DNA from: Combretum micranthum
Lineage: Eukaryota > Streptophyta > Magnoliopsida > Myrtales > Combretaceae
DNA: 64,000 bases
Assembly: GCA_024138025.1 (NCBI GenBank)
Contig: JAMXBD010001039.1
Location: 1-64,000, forward strand
Reading direction: 5' to 3'
The position numbers were made by a program, and so were the translations under genes. The notes beneath the pieces are model-generated. The model did not search any database. It had not been told where the DNA came from and saw nothing but the letters and a program-made list of their open reading frames with translations. Positions 47,802-60,113 of the stretch are shown piece after piece (the first letter of the stretch is position 1; every line of letters begins with the position of its first letter).

Positions 47802-50800
47802 GTGCAAACTTGGCATATGACACGTGATTTGACAACTAACCAATACAGAAATAGGGTTAGACAATTTTTACAAGTTGCTGTAAACCATTGGAGGGCAGAT
47901 GTATTGATTAGATTCCTTATAAAGATTGTCTCAATAGTTCATGGCAGTCTATCTAGATATCATTTCCTTAGGAGGGGAATGGCTTGAACCTAGTAGCCTT
48001 GGATTTTTACGTAAGGATGTAGATGAAGACAAGGTAAATGATAATGTTGTCATGGATAAAGGGATTAATCCACCTGAATACACACGCTTCAAAGATAAAG
48101 CTGGTCAAGAACTTTTGGAAGACATTAACACTAACATGAGTGATCCTAATGGAGATGATGTTGATAGCGAAGATGAAAGTAGTCCATTTGATGGAGAGCA
48201 GTGGACTAAAATGTTTGAAAAAGAAAAGAGTCCGATGTACCCAATCTATACAAAGTTCTGTTTATTATCAGTAGTACTTCAAATGACAAATTTAAAGGTT
48301 GACAGCAAGCAGTCAGTGAAGGCATTCAACAATTGGCTTGCTTTAATAAAAAGTTTGTTACCGGCCGACAATTTGTTATCGTCTTCATATACGAAGCACA
48401 AAATTTTTTGAAGTAGTTAGGCATGGATATAAACACGATCCATGCATGCAAAAATGATAGTGTGCTTTTTCTGCAAAAAATTCCAAAATCTTAATAACTG
48501 CCTAGTGTATAGTGAAGGAAAGTAGAAGCTTCATTTAAGGAAATAGAAAACAATATCAATTAATCTTTTGCAGCATTTTCCATTGATTCCTAGACTACAA
48601 TGGTTATTCATGTGCCAGAAGACAGCTCCAAAGATGAGATGGCACAAAGAAAATTACATATCGGTGGTGGGTGTGTTAAGGAATGCCGTGGATTACAAAT
48701 AGTAGAAGGCATTGGATGGAAAATACCCTTAGTTCGCATCAGACACCCAAAGTGTGCGACTAGAACTTGCCATCGATGGGTTCAATCCTTATGCAAACAT
48801 CAGCACAATATACAACATATGGCCAGTTATTATGTTTGTATAGAATATTCCACCATGGAGATACATGAAGAAGCCATATATGATGGTGACCCCCTTAATC
48901 TTGGGATCGAAATCACCAAGTAAAGATATTTATGTATACTTACAACCCCTTATAGAAGAGTTGGAAGAACTACGGCCAAGTGGGGTAAAAACACTGGATG
49001 TGGTGGCAAGATGGACATTTTGAATGCATGTTGCCTTATTGTAGACTATGAACGATTTCCCAGCATATGGTGACAAATCAAGCTAGATAACCAAAGGTTA
49101 CAAGACTATAGACGATTGTTGCCTCCAAGACATAAATGGCGCCTTGATAGTGCAAGTTTGACGTCACTATGGAAACAAGAGCTCGACCAAAGGATTTCAC
49201 TAAGGCAAACATTGTGGATCAGTTGAGTCGGTATGAGTAATCATATTGGGAAAATTGCAAGAGTAGATCTATCTCGAAGGAATGAAGACGGCTCAAACTG
49301 TTGTAAGAAGAGTCTGCTCTTCCAAATGCCATATTGGAATGAACTGCACATGTGACATAACCTTGATCGATGCATATTGAAAGGAATATAAGTGACAAAC
49401 TGGTGGGACTATTTTCGACCTTAAGGGCAAGTCAAAATACATAGATAAGACGAGATTCATCCTCCATGAAATACGTATTCATTCCAAGCTACATTTGCAA
49501 GAACATGGTGGATGCATGTTCAAGCCACCAGCTGCATATACACTGTTAACTCGACAAATGAGAGAGGTCTATAACTTAATTAAGGATGTGAAGATGCCAA
49601 ATGGATATGCTTCTAATAAATTATCTTACATAGGGGTTGATGAAGTAAGTTAGAGGGGTCTAAAGAGCCACGATTGTCATGTTCTACTGCAATGGATCCT
49701 CCCGATAGTTATTCATGGGGTCCTCGATAAACGAATTTACGAAGTTACATGTGATGTATCTCATTTCTTTAAGGAATCGACTGCTAATGAATTCCATGTG
49801 AATTCATTGGAATCCTTGGAAAAAACAATAATCTTAACTCTTTGCAAGTTAGAGATGATATTTCCTCTTGCTTTTTTTTTTTTTTTTTTGACATCATGTT
49901 CCATTTAGCTGTGTGTCTTCCAAAGGGACCACACATGTGTGGCCTTATCTAATATTGTTGGATGTATCTTATTGAAAGATACATGGAGGTTCTCAAAGGA
50001 GATTTATGGAATAGGGCAAAACTGAAGGGTTCCATTATCGAGTCATATGTTGTGAGAGAAAGCATTCAATTTTTCTCACTGTATTTTAAGAACATAGACT
50101 CAAGAATAAATAGGCCCCACTGATAGTGGGATAACTACTAAAGGAAGCGTCATCCTCATCATTTTGAGTATTCACACAACTCATATGTTTGATAGGTGCA
50201 TGGACTATATCAGGCTCGAAGTTGAACTCAACAGAATGCATTAGACAATATTGAATAATTGTGAGGAAGTGCAGCCATTTGTAAAGTATGTGGCATCGTT
50301 TGCATTCATTTATGACCTGATAACACAATAACTTCACCATTTCTTAAGGTGAACTTTTAATGAAATTACTTATAGGGAGTTCGAGCAAGAACTAATTACA
50401 CATGGAGCATACAATGTGGGAGGAATAACATGTTAACATTTTACTGAGTGTTTTAGCAATAAGGTTGCAACTCACCCAAAACTTCTGAACAGATATTCAT
50501 CGATATCTTTAAAGGTTAATTTCATCCTTCTCATCCTGTGTAGATTATGGAACCTAGGTCTATCCATGGGCAGCAGGTGCCAGAAGATCTAAAAGCCTTA
50601 AGGTGGGGCCTATATATTCATCGATATAGCTACAACACTTGTATCGTGAACAGAGTCCGATACAACACATAAGAGGAGGCAAGATTAAGATCACAGAATA
50701 GTAGTGTATACGTCTTTGGTGTAGATGGTAGATAACAAATTACCTTCTATGGCATTCTCACTGAAGTTATCCAACTAAATTATATAGGGTCTAAGCAAGT

Positions 50801-51069
50801 ATTTTTATTTAGGTGTAAGTGGTTTGACATAAACTGTGACAAACTGAAAAGTATTGATGGAGACTTCATCTCGATCAACATCACAAGGACATGGTATGAT
50901 AATGACGCGTATATTCTTGCAAACCAAGCATAACAGGTATTTTACCTAAGGGACCCAAGCAAGTGATCTGGCAATTGGATGATTGTGTAGAAAGTTGTAC
51001 ACCGTCATATGTTTACTCGTGCTATCTTCCAATCAAAGTCTATAGAAGATGGTGAATCAAATGAGCGAC
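47802..51069 (+). pseudogene. CACTA (En/Spm) Tnp2-type transposase relic
   Basis: DDE-type transposase gene, broken. In order: a transposon-associated domain (YRNRVRQFL...RYHFLRRGMA, 47810-48000); an acidic linker; MYPIYTKFCLLSVVLQMTNL (48235); HACKNDSVLF (48442); FPLIPRLQWLFMCQ (48580); ELAIDGFNPYANISTIYNIW (48755) and DIYVYLQPLIEELEELRPSG (48930), all Transposase_21. DUF4218 follows: KSHDCHVLLQWILPIVIHGV (49665), LCKLEMIFPLAF (49840) with a T-homopolymer after it, and IERYMEVLKGDLWNRAKLKG (49970). DUF4216 comes last: FRCKWFDINCD and TRTWYDNDAYILANQA (50800-50930). Stops and frame changes abound; frames at 47941-48411, 48600-48923 and 51009-51069 are pieces of it. It is split at 51070 by LTR copy 5. 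Confidence 0.93.
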
Positions 51070-51689
51070 TGTCATGCCTCGAGGGGTATCCTAAATGTGG
51101 CAGTCCACCACATATAATGTTAAGACTTAAGAACGGCTATCTTAGTCATACAAAAGCCTCAGTATTACATGTAAGGCGTCTAACATGGTAATAGGAGACG
51201 CTTTTGAGAAGTGTGGTCTAAGTAAGTAATAATGAACATACAAGAATCTAGAATTAAAGATAGTTCATAATAATAATAATTAAAAGTCTATTACATAAAT
51301 CTTAAGGGCATACCCCCGCTAAATCTCCAAGGATCGAAATAACTAATAGTCTTTATAATAACTTAAATACTACATCAAAAGATTTTAAAGGAATTCTAGT
51401 CTAATCCTTCCAGTAGATTTCCTTCAAAAGCTCCCAAAAGAAAACTTATGCGGATATGAGGAGACCTCGAGTATAAGAACCGGTGTTTGGATATAAATAT
51501 CTATAGGGGCGTAGCTTTACGGGCTTAGTGAGTATAATCCCAATAATCATACTTAAACAAAATAACAACCAAGATTATTAGACAAGTAAATGAAATGCAA
51601 CAAACACGTGAGCATACAAGACATATGAATTTTCCAAGAATCTGATGTTGAATGAATTACGCATTTCATTCGAGGTTAAGTATTCCGGC

Positions 51690-51860
51690 CCATTACAGCC
51701 ATCATTTCTTGAAAAATCATTTTTACAGATCTTACTGGCTCTTATTCGCCATCAAAATATGTAGTTATTACCGATTCCTACTAGCCATCATTTTATGTAG
51801 TTCTTACCGGCTCCTAGTCACCACATATATAATATACCGGTTATGCCTACCACTACTATC
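51690..51860. repeat. Short tandem units in LTR copy 5
   Basis: Three to four units of about 45 bp share TTACCG(G/A)(C/T)TCCTA and CCATCATTTTATGTAGTT. They sit directly after the decayed GGATTTACGCCC block, the same position as the unrelated arrays in copies 1 and 3. Confidence 0.7.
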
Positions 51861-53404
51861 ATACACTTATTCCACCAATTGTACAATAGCAAATGTAATG
51901 TGACTCAACTCATGAAGTGCATGCATCAATCTTTATTTAGAGCTTAGCCATTAAATTTCAATTTCTTGTAAGTGATCAACCAATTTTAGACACTTCAACA
52001 TGCTAATAAACATACAATTCATTACAAGTAATTTGTGGCTCGATATACTTAATATTCTTTCAACATATTATAAACACATGCATCTTCAATTTTATCTTTT
52101 CTTAAATCTAGTACAACTAAATTACACGCATAAACATAAGCATGAAAATAAGGAAAGTAGACTTACTCGGCCATGAAGATACTCCCTTAGTCGAAATAGT
52201 CCTCGCAAAGGAAATATCCAAAATGAGTATTTCATGGAATTTCTAGTCAAAGCTTCTAATTCTATTTTCTAGTTGTGGTAAAATCTGTATAGGTGGAAAT
52301 TTCAACTTAAAATGGTCATAACTTGCTCATCTTAGCTCGGAATTTCACATATAATATACCATTTTCTACCTATTCCAAAAGATCTATCCGTTTATGAGGT
52401 TTTTTTGTCATAAATAGTCGTTTGTGTCTCAAAACCATAGAGTGAAGATTCAACACGAAAATTTCAGTTTGTAAAACTCCAGTTTGCAAACTTTTCTTTA
52501 TTCAAAAAATACTTGTACCAAAATGTAGATACTATCATAGTTGGAAAACCTTTAGAATATATATAAATATATGTATTGACTCATATCTTATACATGAATT
52601 TAATGAAGTTGTCTTAATAATGATTTTTGTAAAAGCAATGTGTTCTAGAAATTGGAAAAACAAAACTTGAAAAATTTCCACTTGAATCATCTTAAGTGAA
52701 TTTTTTCTCCCTTTAATTCTATTTCTTAGTCTTTCAAATTCTCTAAAAATGATTTTTGTCTTTCTAAGTTTCTTATAACTTAATTTCTAGGGGTTGAGAG
52801 GATAGTTTCTAAATACTATTTGTTATTAGTTGAAATTTATTAAACTTTACATTTTCTTAACTTTTCATAAAGTTTATTTCATTTAATTAAAATGATTTCC
52901 TAAGTTGTTTACTAATTTTACTTCTTAAAAACATTTTATCTCTATAAAAGAAACATCCTTGGTGATTTTTCAAACTAGTCTATTCCTTGATATTCTAGAG
53001 TATTAGTGAAACTTTCTTAATGAAGTTTAATAAAACTTTTGTTAATCAAGAATTTGAAGTTTTAAATTTTAAAGAAAAATTTTTCACTTTATTATTTTGT
53101 ATAGTGCATGAGTGATATATCTACTTTATGTATCATCTAAAAATTCCTATGTTCCTTTGTTACTAAAATCTCTTGATGAACTCTTCTAGATTGTTTGAAA
53201 AGATTTGTTAAGATAAATCCCTAGTTTTGATGAAAAAATCATTTCTTGCATGCCAAAAGTTTTAATTTGAAAGTACTCTCATCTTCTCTTTTTATTAAAG
53301 AAAATTTTGTGAGATCATATCAATATGCTCATGCATGATCATGAATATATAGTCATGAGAAATATAAAAAATATATCATAATAAGATAAGATAATTATAA
53401 GAAA

Positions 53405-53520
53405 TAGTAAGAGCATAATATTAATATCGAGCATTGGGAACCTTACCTTCATCAAGGTAATCCGATCAAGTATTAGGAGCCTTAGTTTCATCAAGGTAAT
53501 TAGGAACTAAGCACAGACTA
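53405..53520. repeat. Diverged 45-bp repeat in LTR copy 5
   Basis: Two full units and a partial one share GAGC(A)TT(A)GG(A)GCCTTA(C/G)TTTCATCAAGGTAAT. They occupy the place of the GACTTG/CTTGA repeats in LTR copy 1 (2690-2820). Confidence 0.6.
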
Positions 53521-54789
53521 GTCCAAAAAAAAAAAAAAAATAGAGAAAAAGAAAAGAGAAGAAAAAGCAATAATAATAGCAAGTTAGAGAAAGTTAGTGA
53601 GCATTAGGCTTTAAAAATATATAGATATACGTATACTTAATAATATATGTAGAGTTAGATTAGAGCATAATAACAACAATAATATCATTAATAATCAACA
53701 TATATAAAAGCATAATAACAACATAGTAAAATTGGAATTTCATGTACAAGAACAAAACATGAACATGCTGTTGCTTTTACTACTCATATGAGTTTCAAAA
53801 TAACACTATGATCATACTAGCTGCATGATATGAGTAAATAAAATAGGAATAGGAGTTTTACTTAAGGTGTTTTTGGAGTAGGAAGAAGGTGGTGAATGTA
53901 TGAGTATGTGGTTAGTGGTATGTGGTGGATGATTTATGTATAGAGGATATTTTTTGTAAGTATTTGGTAAAAGAGAGTTTTGGTAGTATAAAATATTATG
54001 GAAGAGTTGTTGAGTGAATTTGAGAGAGTTTTGTTATATGTAAAGATGGTGTGAAAAAAGTAGATGGAGAGGGGGTTTTGTAGTTAAAGATGGAGAGAAA
54101 TTGGATGTAATAAAATAAATTAAAAAAGAAAAATAATTGAGGGAAGAGAGGAGGGGATGGCACCGGCCATGAAGAGAGGAGAGAGAGAGAGAGATATATG
54201 TAATTTTTGTTGTTTTATAACAAAAAGTAATTAAGATATGAAGCATGGTTGATATGAAGGAATTGGAAATGTAAAAAGTAGAAAAATAGGTATGTAGGTA
54301 GTAATAATAGGTTGTAAGGTAAAGTAGAAATAGATAAATAGTAGTATAAGATAATGAATAGTAAATAAGACAAATAGTATACCAGTAGTAAAGAAAATAG
54401 CGTATAAATGCAACATCTGTTATTTTTAGTTACCGAAAAAATACGAAACTGATATTTTTGAAATCCTTGTATTAATTAGGATTTAACGATGTTATCGAAA
54501 TATTTTTACTATTTTGAGCCCCAGGACGCGCTTTTCGAGAGCTTATCCCATTTGGGTCTGAAAGACACTAAAAATTTACGAATCTGACATTTTTATGTTT
54601 TCTTATATTATTACGAACTATTTTCACTTTTTAATTTAACTCCATTATCTAGGGCTAAAGAATATGAGGTTATCGAATCTAAACTCTAGTGTTTGTTCTA
54701 GTTTTTTATTGACCTTTAGTGTTTCCGGTTGACTTTTAATTATAAGATTAAACTTAAAATTAATCAAAATTTCAAGGGTTTACAATGAC

Positions 54790-55272
54790 CTCCAACCGAG
54801 GAGCCAATGCAATAGATGATTGAAAGGCCTTGGACAATTCCAATCGATCACATATTTGTTGATCTAGGAAACCTTGTACGCCTATCCAACCCATGTAAGG
54901 GTTATAGTGGTGTAGGGGATGATGATTTAGATGAATAGATTGTATGCTTGTTTTCATTTTTTTTTTTCTTTATCACATATGTTTATTCGTAATGAACTCA
55001 AAGTAATGTATCACTAACAATGGTTAATTTTATAATTTGTAGGATAAGTGGCTTGAATTTCTACGATCACTTATGGAAGACTCCCAGGCACACTCGAGTA
55101 GTATACAAGTGGCGTTTTCACCTTGAATAGTTAATATTTCTCTCTCACATCCATATTAGAGTCACGCGTTAATATTCTTATTTGATTATATAGGAGGATC
55201 ATTCATTGCATTGCCGATCGATCAGCAAGTTAGAGAGACCAAGACTAGTTAAGTGGTTGGTTTTGTGTTAGG
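54790..55272 (+). pseudogene. CACTA transposase relic, C-terminal continuation
   Basis: Immediately after LTR copy 5 the DUF4216-side reading frame continues as PPTEEPMQ, one stop, then MIERPWTIPIDHIFVDLGNL and an acidic GVGDDDLDE end near 54943. After a T-run (54959-54967) the sequence GATAAGTGGCTTGAATTTC...ATGGAAGAC and a stretch ending at 55272 may include intron and the start of the next transposon gene. It is then cut by LTR C. The function of this C-terminal tail is unknown. Confidence 0.7.
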
Positions 55273-56399
55273 TGACTTGTATAACATACATTTTCATAAT
55301 CATAACTTGAAGTTGAAGTTTTCAAAATTTATAAAACTAATTGGTTCATTTCAAATTTCGTTTATCAACTTCTAACATCCATGGTAAGCACACCTAGCAA
55401 AGTAGTATAGAAAGAATTAGGTCGGATCCCAAGCGATCGGTGGCAGCTATTATACTCACATTACATCCGTTATCTAGCCAAAGAAAAAATTAGAAACACA
55501 TAAGCAAAAACAGAAGCTAGCCTAGGGTAATGGAAATATTCACAAACATTTGCTGGGCAAAATTGGGAAAAATGGGTTTATAACTTCTACAAGACATCAG
55601 CTTAGGGTTTACTACACTAACTCCTTGTCATGTGATTTCATAAGAGAAATTACTTCGAGAGAGTGGTTGATTGGGATATTTGTACCACCAAATTCACTGA
55701 GTTAAACTAAAGCTTCTCTTGAAGTCAATAGTTCTAGATCTAGATGCTCGACCCACATAAAGAACAAGAATCCTTTGTTTGAAAAACCAACTCAATGAAT
55801 TTTAAAAACAAGTGATAGAAAGTCTTCACCCATCCTCTCTCGAGGTAGATATGATCAACTTCATTAGTAGCAACTGATCTATTCAAGAAAATGACCTCTC
55901 AGCCTATTCAATTGAAATCAAAACATGAATCTAATAAGGTGCACCACACAGTTAGACCGACAAAAATAAAGAAAGCTACTAATTATAAATACCTAGTCAA
56001 TTATACTTGAAAGCGTATTTGAAATAACATGAATCAGGATTTGGATTCATAAACCCTAAGTTGTAGGAGATTATTTCTCCATGGATTTAAACATTAAAGC
56101 ACAAGATTCAGAAGATTTAAAATCAGATTGAAGAATAATTCAATTAATGCTCAGAATCTTGCAAACATTACAAACATCGGGTTTAAAATGATTTTACCAA
56201 GAAAACTATGAGTCCTCTAAATCAAGAAGAAAATGGATTTTTATCACCTTAGAATTCTCTCTCTCTAAGCTATGTTAGGAAAATTTACAATAATGTACAG
56301 TCCAATCTCAACGCACGCTTGCTCGTTTATTTATAGGCTCAGGGCACAGAAATCATGAAGATATTATTGTTGACATGGCGGATTCTTTACAATAGAATT

Positions 56400-58193
56400 T
56401 GATAAGATCATATTTTATACAAATCTTGATGATCAATTGAGCTAGAATGGATATTTGTTTTGATTAAATTTTATGTTTCAGAACTAATTTGGATTAAGAA
56501 ATCAAAACAAGAGAATTTGAATTGAAAAGAGGAAAAATTGAAGTCAAGGCCGGCAATTCATCATTGAAAGCCGCCGGCTTTTAGACGGCGTAAAATCCAA
56601 GGCCGTTGCAGCACAGCCAGCTTTGCCCAGCACAAGTTAAACAACATTCAAAGCCGCCTCAAAGCTGCCGGCGTAGAAGATGAAGAAGCCAGCGTAAATG
56701 AAGGCCGGCAGCCCAGAACTAAAACATCACCAGCTTTGAAGGAGTTACATTATAAGCCGGCATGAAAGCCGTCGGCTTTGAGACAGTGTACATCGAAGAA
56801 TTGAAGAGACATGAAGACATGAAACGCTTGGAGGAAAATGAAGCAACACATCTGTTTGAATGCTACGCCGGTGTGAAGCCACCGGCTTTGGGACGGCGTT
56901 CGTTTAAATAGCCCAACGCTTCATTTATGACTATATCGGGCTAGATCACATTCAAAGCTGCCGGCGTTGAAGCGGCCTACATTTAACTGATATTGAAGGC
57001 TGCCAGTGCACTGCCTGTGCAAAGGACAACTTGAAGATACGCCGCCTGTAAGCCGCTGGCGTAGGATCCATAACGGCCAGCGTACATTGAGAAACAGCAA
57101 AGTTAATTAAATGTTTTTCACGAAATTTTTCCTATAAATAGGGGGTCTTCCCCTCACTTTCAGAATCATCCAAGCATCCAAGAATTCAATCATACATTCC
57201 ACATTCCAAGTAGCTTTAGAATATTTAGAATAGGCATTTCATTAGAGATTTTTGAAGAGATATTTGAAGTTATACAAGATTTGCAAGTGAAGCTTTAGTA
57301 TTCTGAATTGGTGATTTCTAATCTTATTCTTTTTATGCAATTCATATACTTGAATATTCTGATCATAATGAAATCATTTGCAATTTCTTATTTGATTGTT
57401 GAATCATCATTCATGAGTAGCTAAATTCTTTTTGTGGAAAGTTGATGAAGCTTTAAACATGTTAAAATGATTTTTGAATCCATGTTATGAGATATTTAGA
57501 ATCTTGAAATATTCATATTGAATTCTGATTATTCATCATGTTTTGGTGCATAAGAATTCTAGTAACTCGGAAGGGAAATTAGTGTTCACATGAATTCATA
57601 AATTGAGATTAAATTGCAATTGCGGAAGCGGCGTAGTTTAATCTAGTTTAGAAATTATCCATAAATATTAATGCAATGTTTTATATTGATTTCTCACTAA
57701 GGAATTAGGAGATTTTAAATATAAAGTATTAGTCAATTATAGAATCGGGAGATTTATAATTGTAATTTTGATTCCATTAATGATTTATTTAACGGAAGTT
57801 ATTGAATTGTTTTGTGGTTAAAAAGGTTTTCAAACTTTGTTTTTAAATCTTGATAATTTCTTATGAATGTTCATGAATTTAATTATCATTATAACATGAG
57901 TTCAAGTTGATTGGCAATAGTTTAAAGTGGATTCTGCTCCTTCCCACACTTTTCACCATATCCCTCTCTTTAAAAAGCTCATTGCATTCATATAGACAAT
58001 TAGATAGATAAAATAGTTTAAATTAAACTTCTTAAAAAGATCAATTGCCTAGATATTAGTATTAGTTGATAATTGTCTAGTAGTTAGTAAATCCTCGTGG
58101 GATCGACACTTTATTCATGCTATATTATAATAGAAGACCTAGTACGCTTGCTAGAAATATGCTTTAAAATTCAATACTAATCACAGCACATCA
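56400..58193 (+). mobile_element. Solo LTR D, TGATAAG...ATCA family (1794 bp)
   Basis: It starts TGATAAGATCA, ends CACAGCACATCA, and has a perfect GAATT duplication (56395-56399 and 58194-58198). TATAAATA lies at 57133-57140, and the 3' block (GATCGACACTTTATTC...ACGCTTGC) is shared with A to C. It is inserted head-to-head within LTR C of the same family and so is younger. There is no internal domain. Confidence 0.93.
56545..57085. repeat. GCCGGC-rich array upstream of the LTR D TATA box
   Basis: In an otherwise AT-rich region this 540-bp stretch carries about 15 loosely spaced units built on AAAGCCG(C/G)CGGCTTTGA and (G)ACGGCGTA, such as AAAGCCGCCGGCTTTTAGAC near 56568 and a similar AAAGCCGTCGGCTTTGAGAC near 56765. 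Many units are self-complementary. It ends about 50 bp before TATAAATA. A related array is at 63530-64000 in a different LTR family. Confidence 0.75.
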
Positions 58194-58800
58194 GAATTCT
58201 CTCTTCTTCCCATGAGCGCGTTTGATCATGTACTTAATTGTCGCAGGTCTTATTGTTGCTTGGTCGAGTGCTCGAGATGACAAACAAGTGAGGCTCAATG
58301 CTAAAAATACTTGCATTTTTGTCCATCCATCTATCAAGGGTGAATTTGAGTACATCGAGGGCTCAAATACTTGAGGTTCGGCATTGATCTGGCAAAAATT
58401 GGTCTTCAAATACCAACTATCAAGGGTCAAAATACGAGGTTTGACATTAAGGCTCGATAGAAGCTTTTCTGCAGATTGAGACTTAATCACCTTAGAACAC
58501 TTGTCGAGGGTCACATTGAGGGCTTGAAATTGAGGCACGACAAACCATTTTTCCTTGTTTTACTTGATCTTTTGGGCTCGATGAGGATTTTGGCGGGGCT
58601 CGACTTTATTTAAATTTGACTTTCTTTGCTGTTCAGCTCCAAATCTAAAAACACTTCATTTCTTCTTCTTTGGATTTAATGCGCTACAAAACAATAATTA
58701 ATATCAAAAGCACAAGATTTATGGGGATTTAATCAAGATTGCACAAAAATGAGCTCAAATTCCCATGAAAAATACACAGTAAAAGAGACTTATCATCAGG

Positions 58801-60113
58801 CTAAGCTATTCAAACTTAATTGAGGTGGGTGAATGAGCGGGGTATAGGGGAAGAGGTGTCATATGACCTTCTGGATGATGTACCTTCATTAGTGGACTAC
58901 GAGGACCCACATACCACAGTAGTGGAGCATCATGAGGCCGCTGTTATAGCTGAGCATTAGGAGGCTAATATCATGATACCCGAGAGGCGCAAGGATATGT
59001 ATAGAGGGATTCGGGCAGATAAGGGTATAAGAGGATAGGCCATAGGCTAACCATCACCATGTCGAATGGGTATATAGGTCTCATATGCTTATGTCTTAAG
59101 ATGGTTAGGTTGGAGTTCTTACTCCACCATAGAATGTTGACCTAGTTGTTCATTCTTGGAGCTCAAGGAAAGGCGTAGTTAACATTCCCAGAAGTGTATT
59201 GGCATGGCATTATTTGCAGAGTTATTGTAAGTTTATTTTCAGTTAAAAACATACTTGGAAGGCAATTTCCATAGCCTCGACCATTCATTAATACATTCAA
59301 CCCATTTTTAATGTGCAGAACAAATTCAAACTACGAAAGAATTGGCGAAAAAGTGCATAAATGGTGGGTAACATTGAACTATTTGATGAGTAAATCATAT
59401 AGTTAGCTCTACTACAAGCTTTAAGGTACATATCATATCTAAAGGTGGAGGCGAGGACGTGCTAGATAGAAGGCCACCACTCGGTTTCGAGCACCGAGTG
59501 AATCAATGGAGGGCGTTTATCCACTTTGTAGAGAATGATCCAAATTTACAAGGTACGATCTTACATGTGGTAAATATATAATAAGAAGATCTATTCCTTT
59601 GGTTTACTTTTATCCAATTGTGTGAGCTTCGATTCATGGTTAATATGCAAAATAGGAAGAAGTAAAAATTGTTGCATACATGTGGTATGAAAGTCTATGC
59701 TTCAACATGCAATTACGAATGTAAGTATTATAACTACATGGTGTGCGGGTTTATGTTCTATGTTTTTTTGGTAATTCCACTAATCATTTATTATGGAAGC
59801 TCACACCAATAGAGAACTACAGACACATCCATTTGAGGAGAGAGAAAGGACAATTGACTGATGAATGGGAGTTGAGGTTATCCATGCAGTATTATGTAAG
59901 TATATTCAATTTTCATATTCAATGGTAATATACCCTATCCATCATTTTGTATGATTATGTTAACATTGTGTTCACTTTGTTCAACTAGGCATGCATGGTG
60001 CAGAGAAGTAAGGAGGAGGATGATATTGCTATCGTAACAGGTAAGCGAACTATGCCAAATCAAGACATTATGGAGGAGGTTTTGGGGCACAAATTCGGCT
60101 ACCGTTGTGGCTT
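58801..60113 (+). pseudogene. CACTA second gene relic, Transposase_24-like
   Basis: Plus-strand relic following the Tnp2-type gene in the same direction. An acidic stretch EEVSYDLLDDVPSLVDYEDP (about 58850) is followed by ERIGEKVHKWWVTLNYL (59340). Then comes RRPPLGFEHRVNQWRAFIHF (59470), matching the PPxG(V/I)xxxxWxxFV motif of plant Ptta/En/Spm transposases, and LLHTCGMKVYAS (59670), equivalent to NHxxGSKSF. TPIENYRHIHLRREKGQLTD (59800) and MPNQDIMEEVLGHKFGYRCG (60050), equivalent to the final VLG..GyvrG motif, close the domain. Intron-like AT stretches separate these blocks and stops are present. It is cut at 60114 by LTR copy 6, so the transposon's end is not seen. Confidence 0.82.

Larger units (their letters stand above)
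51070..54784 (-). mobile_element. Solo LTR, family 1, copy 5 (3715 bp)
   Basis: Plus-strand ends are TGTCATGCCTC and GGGTTTACA. Flanks GCGAC (51065-51069) and ATGAC (54785-54789) differ by two transitions, which an old duplication would tolerate. The transposase frame is open up to the left flank and continues in the same frame after the right flank, which supports these ends. Family landmarks lie at about 51505, 51650 and 52317. It contains its own short-repeat arrays at 51690-51860 and 53405-53520. A minus-strand C/T-rich leader region lies near 54060-54190. Confidence 0.9.
55273..58795 (-). mobile_element. Solo LTR C, TGATAAG...ATCA family, interrupted by LTR D
   Basis: Read on the minus strand it begins TGATAAGTCTCTTTTACTG and is closely collinear with LTR B, including the TATAAATA (56328-56335) and the following AACGAGCAAGCGTGCGTTG. 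Flanks TTAGG (55268-55272) and TCAGG (58796-58800) are a 5-bp duplication with one transition. Without LTR D and one duplication it measures about 1724 bp, the same as LTR B. It carries a TCGAGCC-type array at 58250-58620. The 115-codon minus-strand frame at 58191-58538 is within that array and has no known domain. It lies between the two CACTA gene relics. Confidence 0.9.

Noticed and set aside
58191..58538. Minus-strand frame of 115 codons.
   Set aside because: It lies in the TCGAGCC array of LTR C, crosses the LTR D boundary region, and has no recognisable domain. The array has a codon-like period only by chance.
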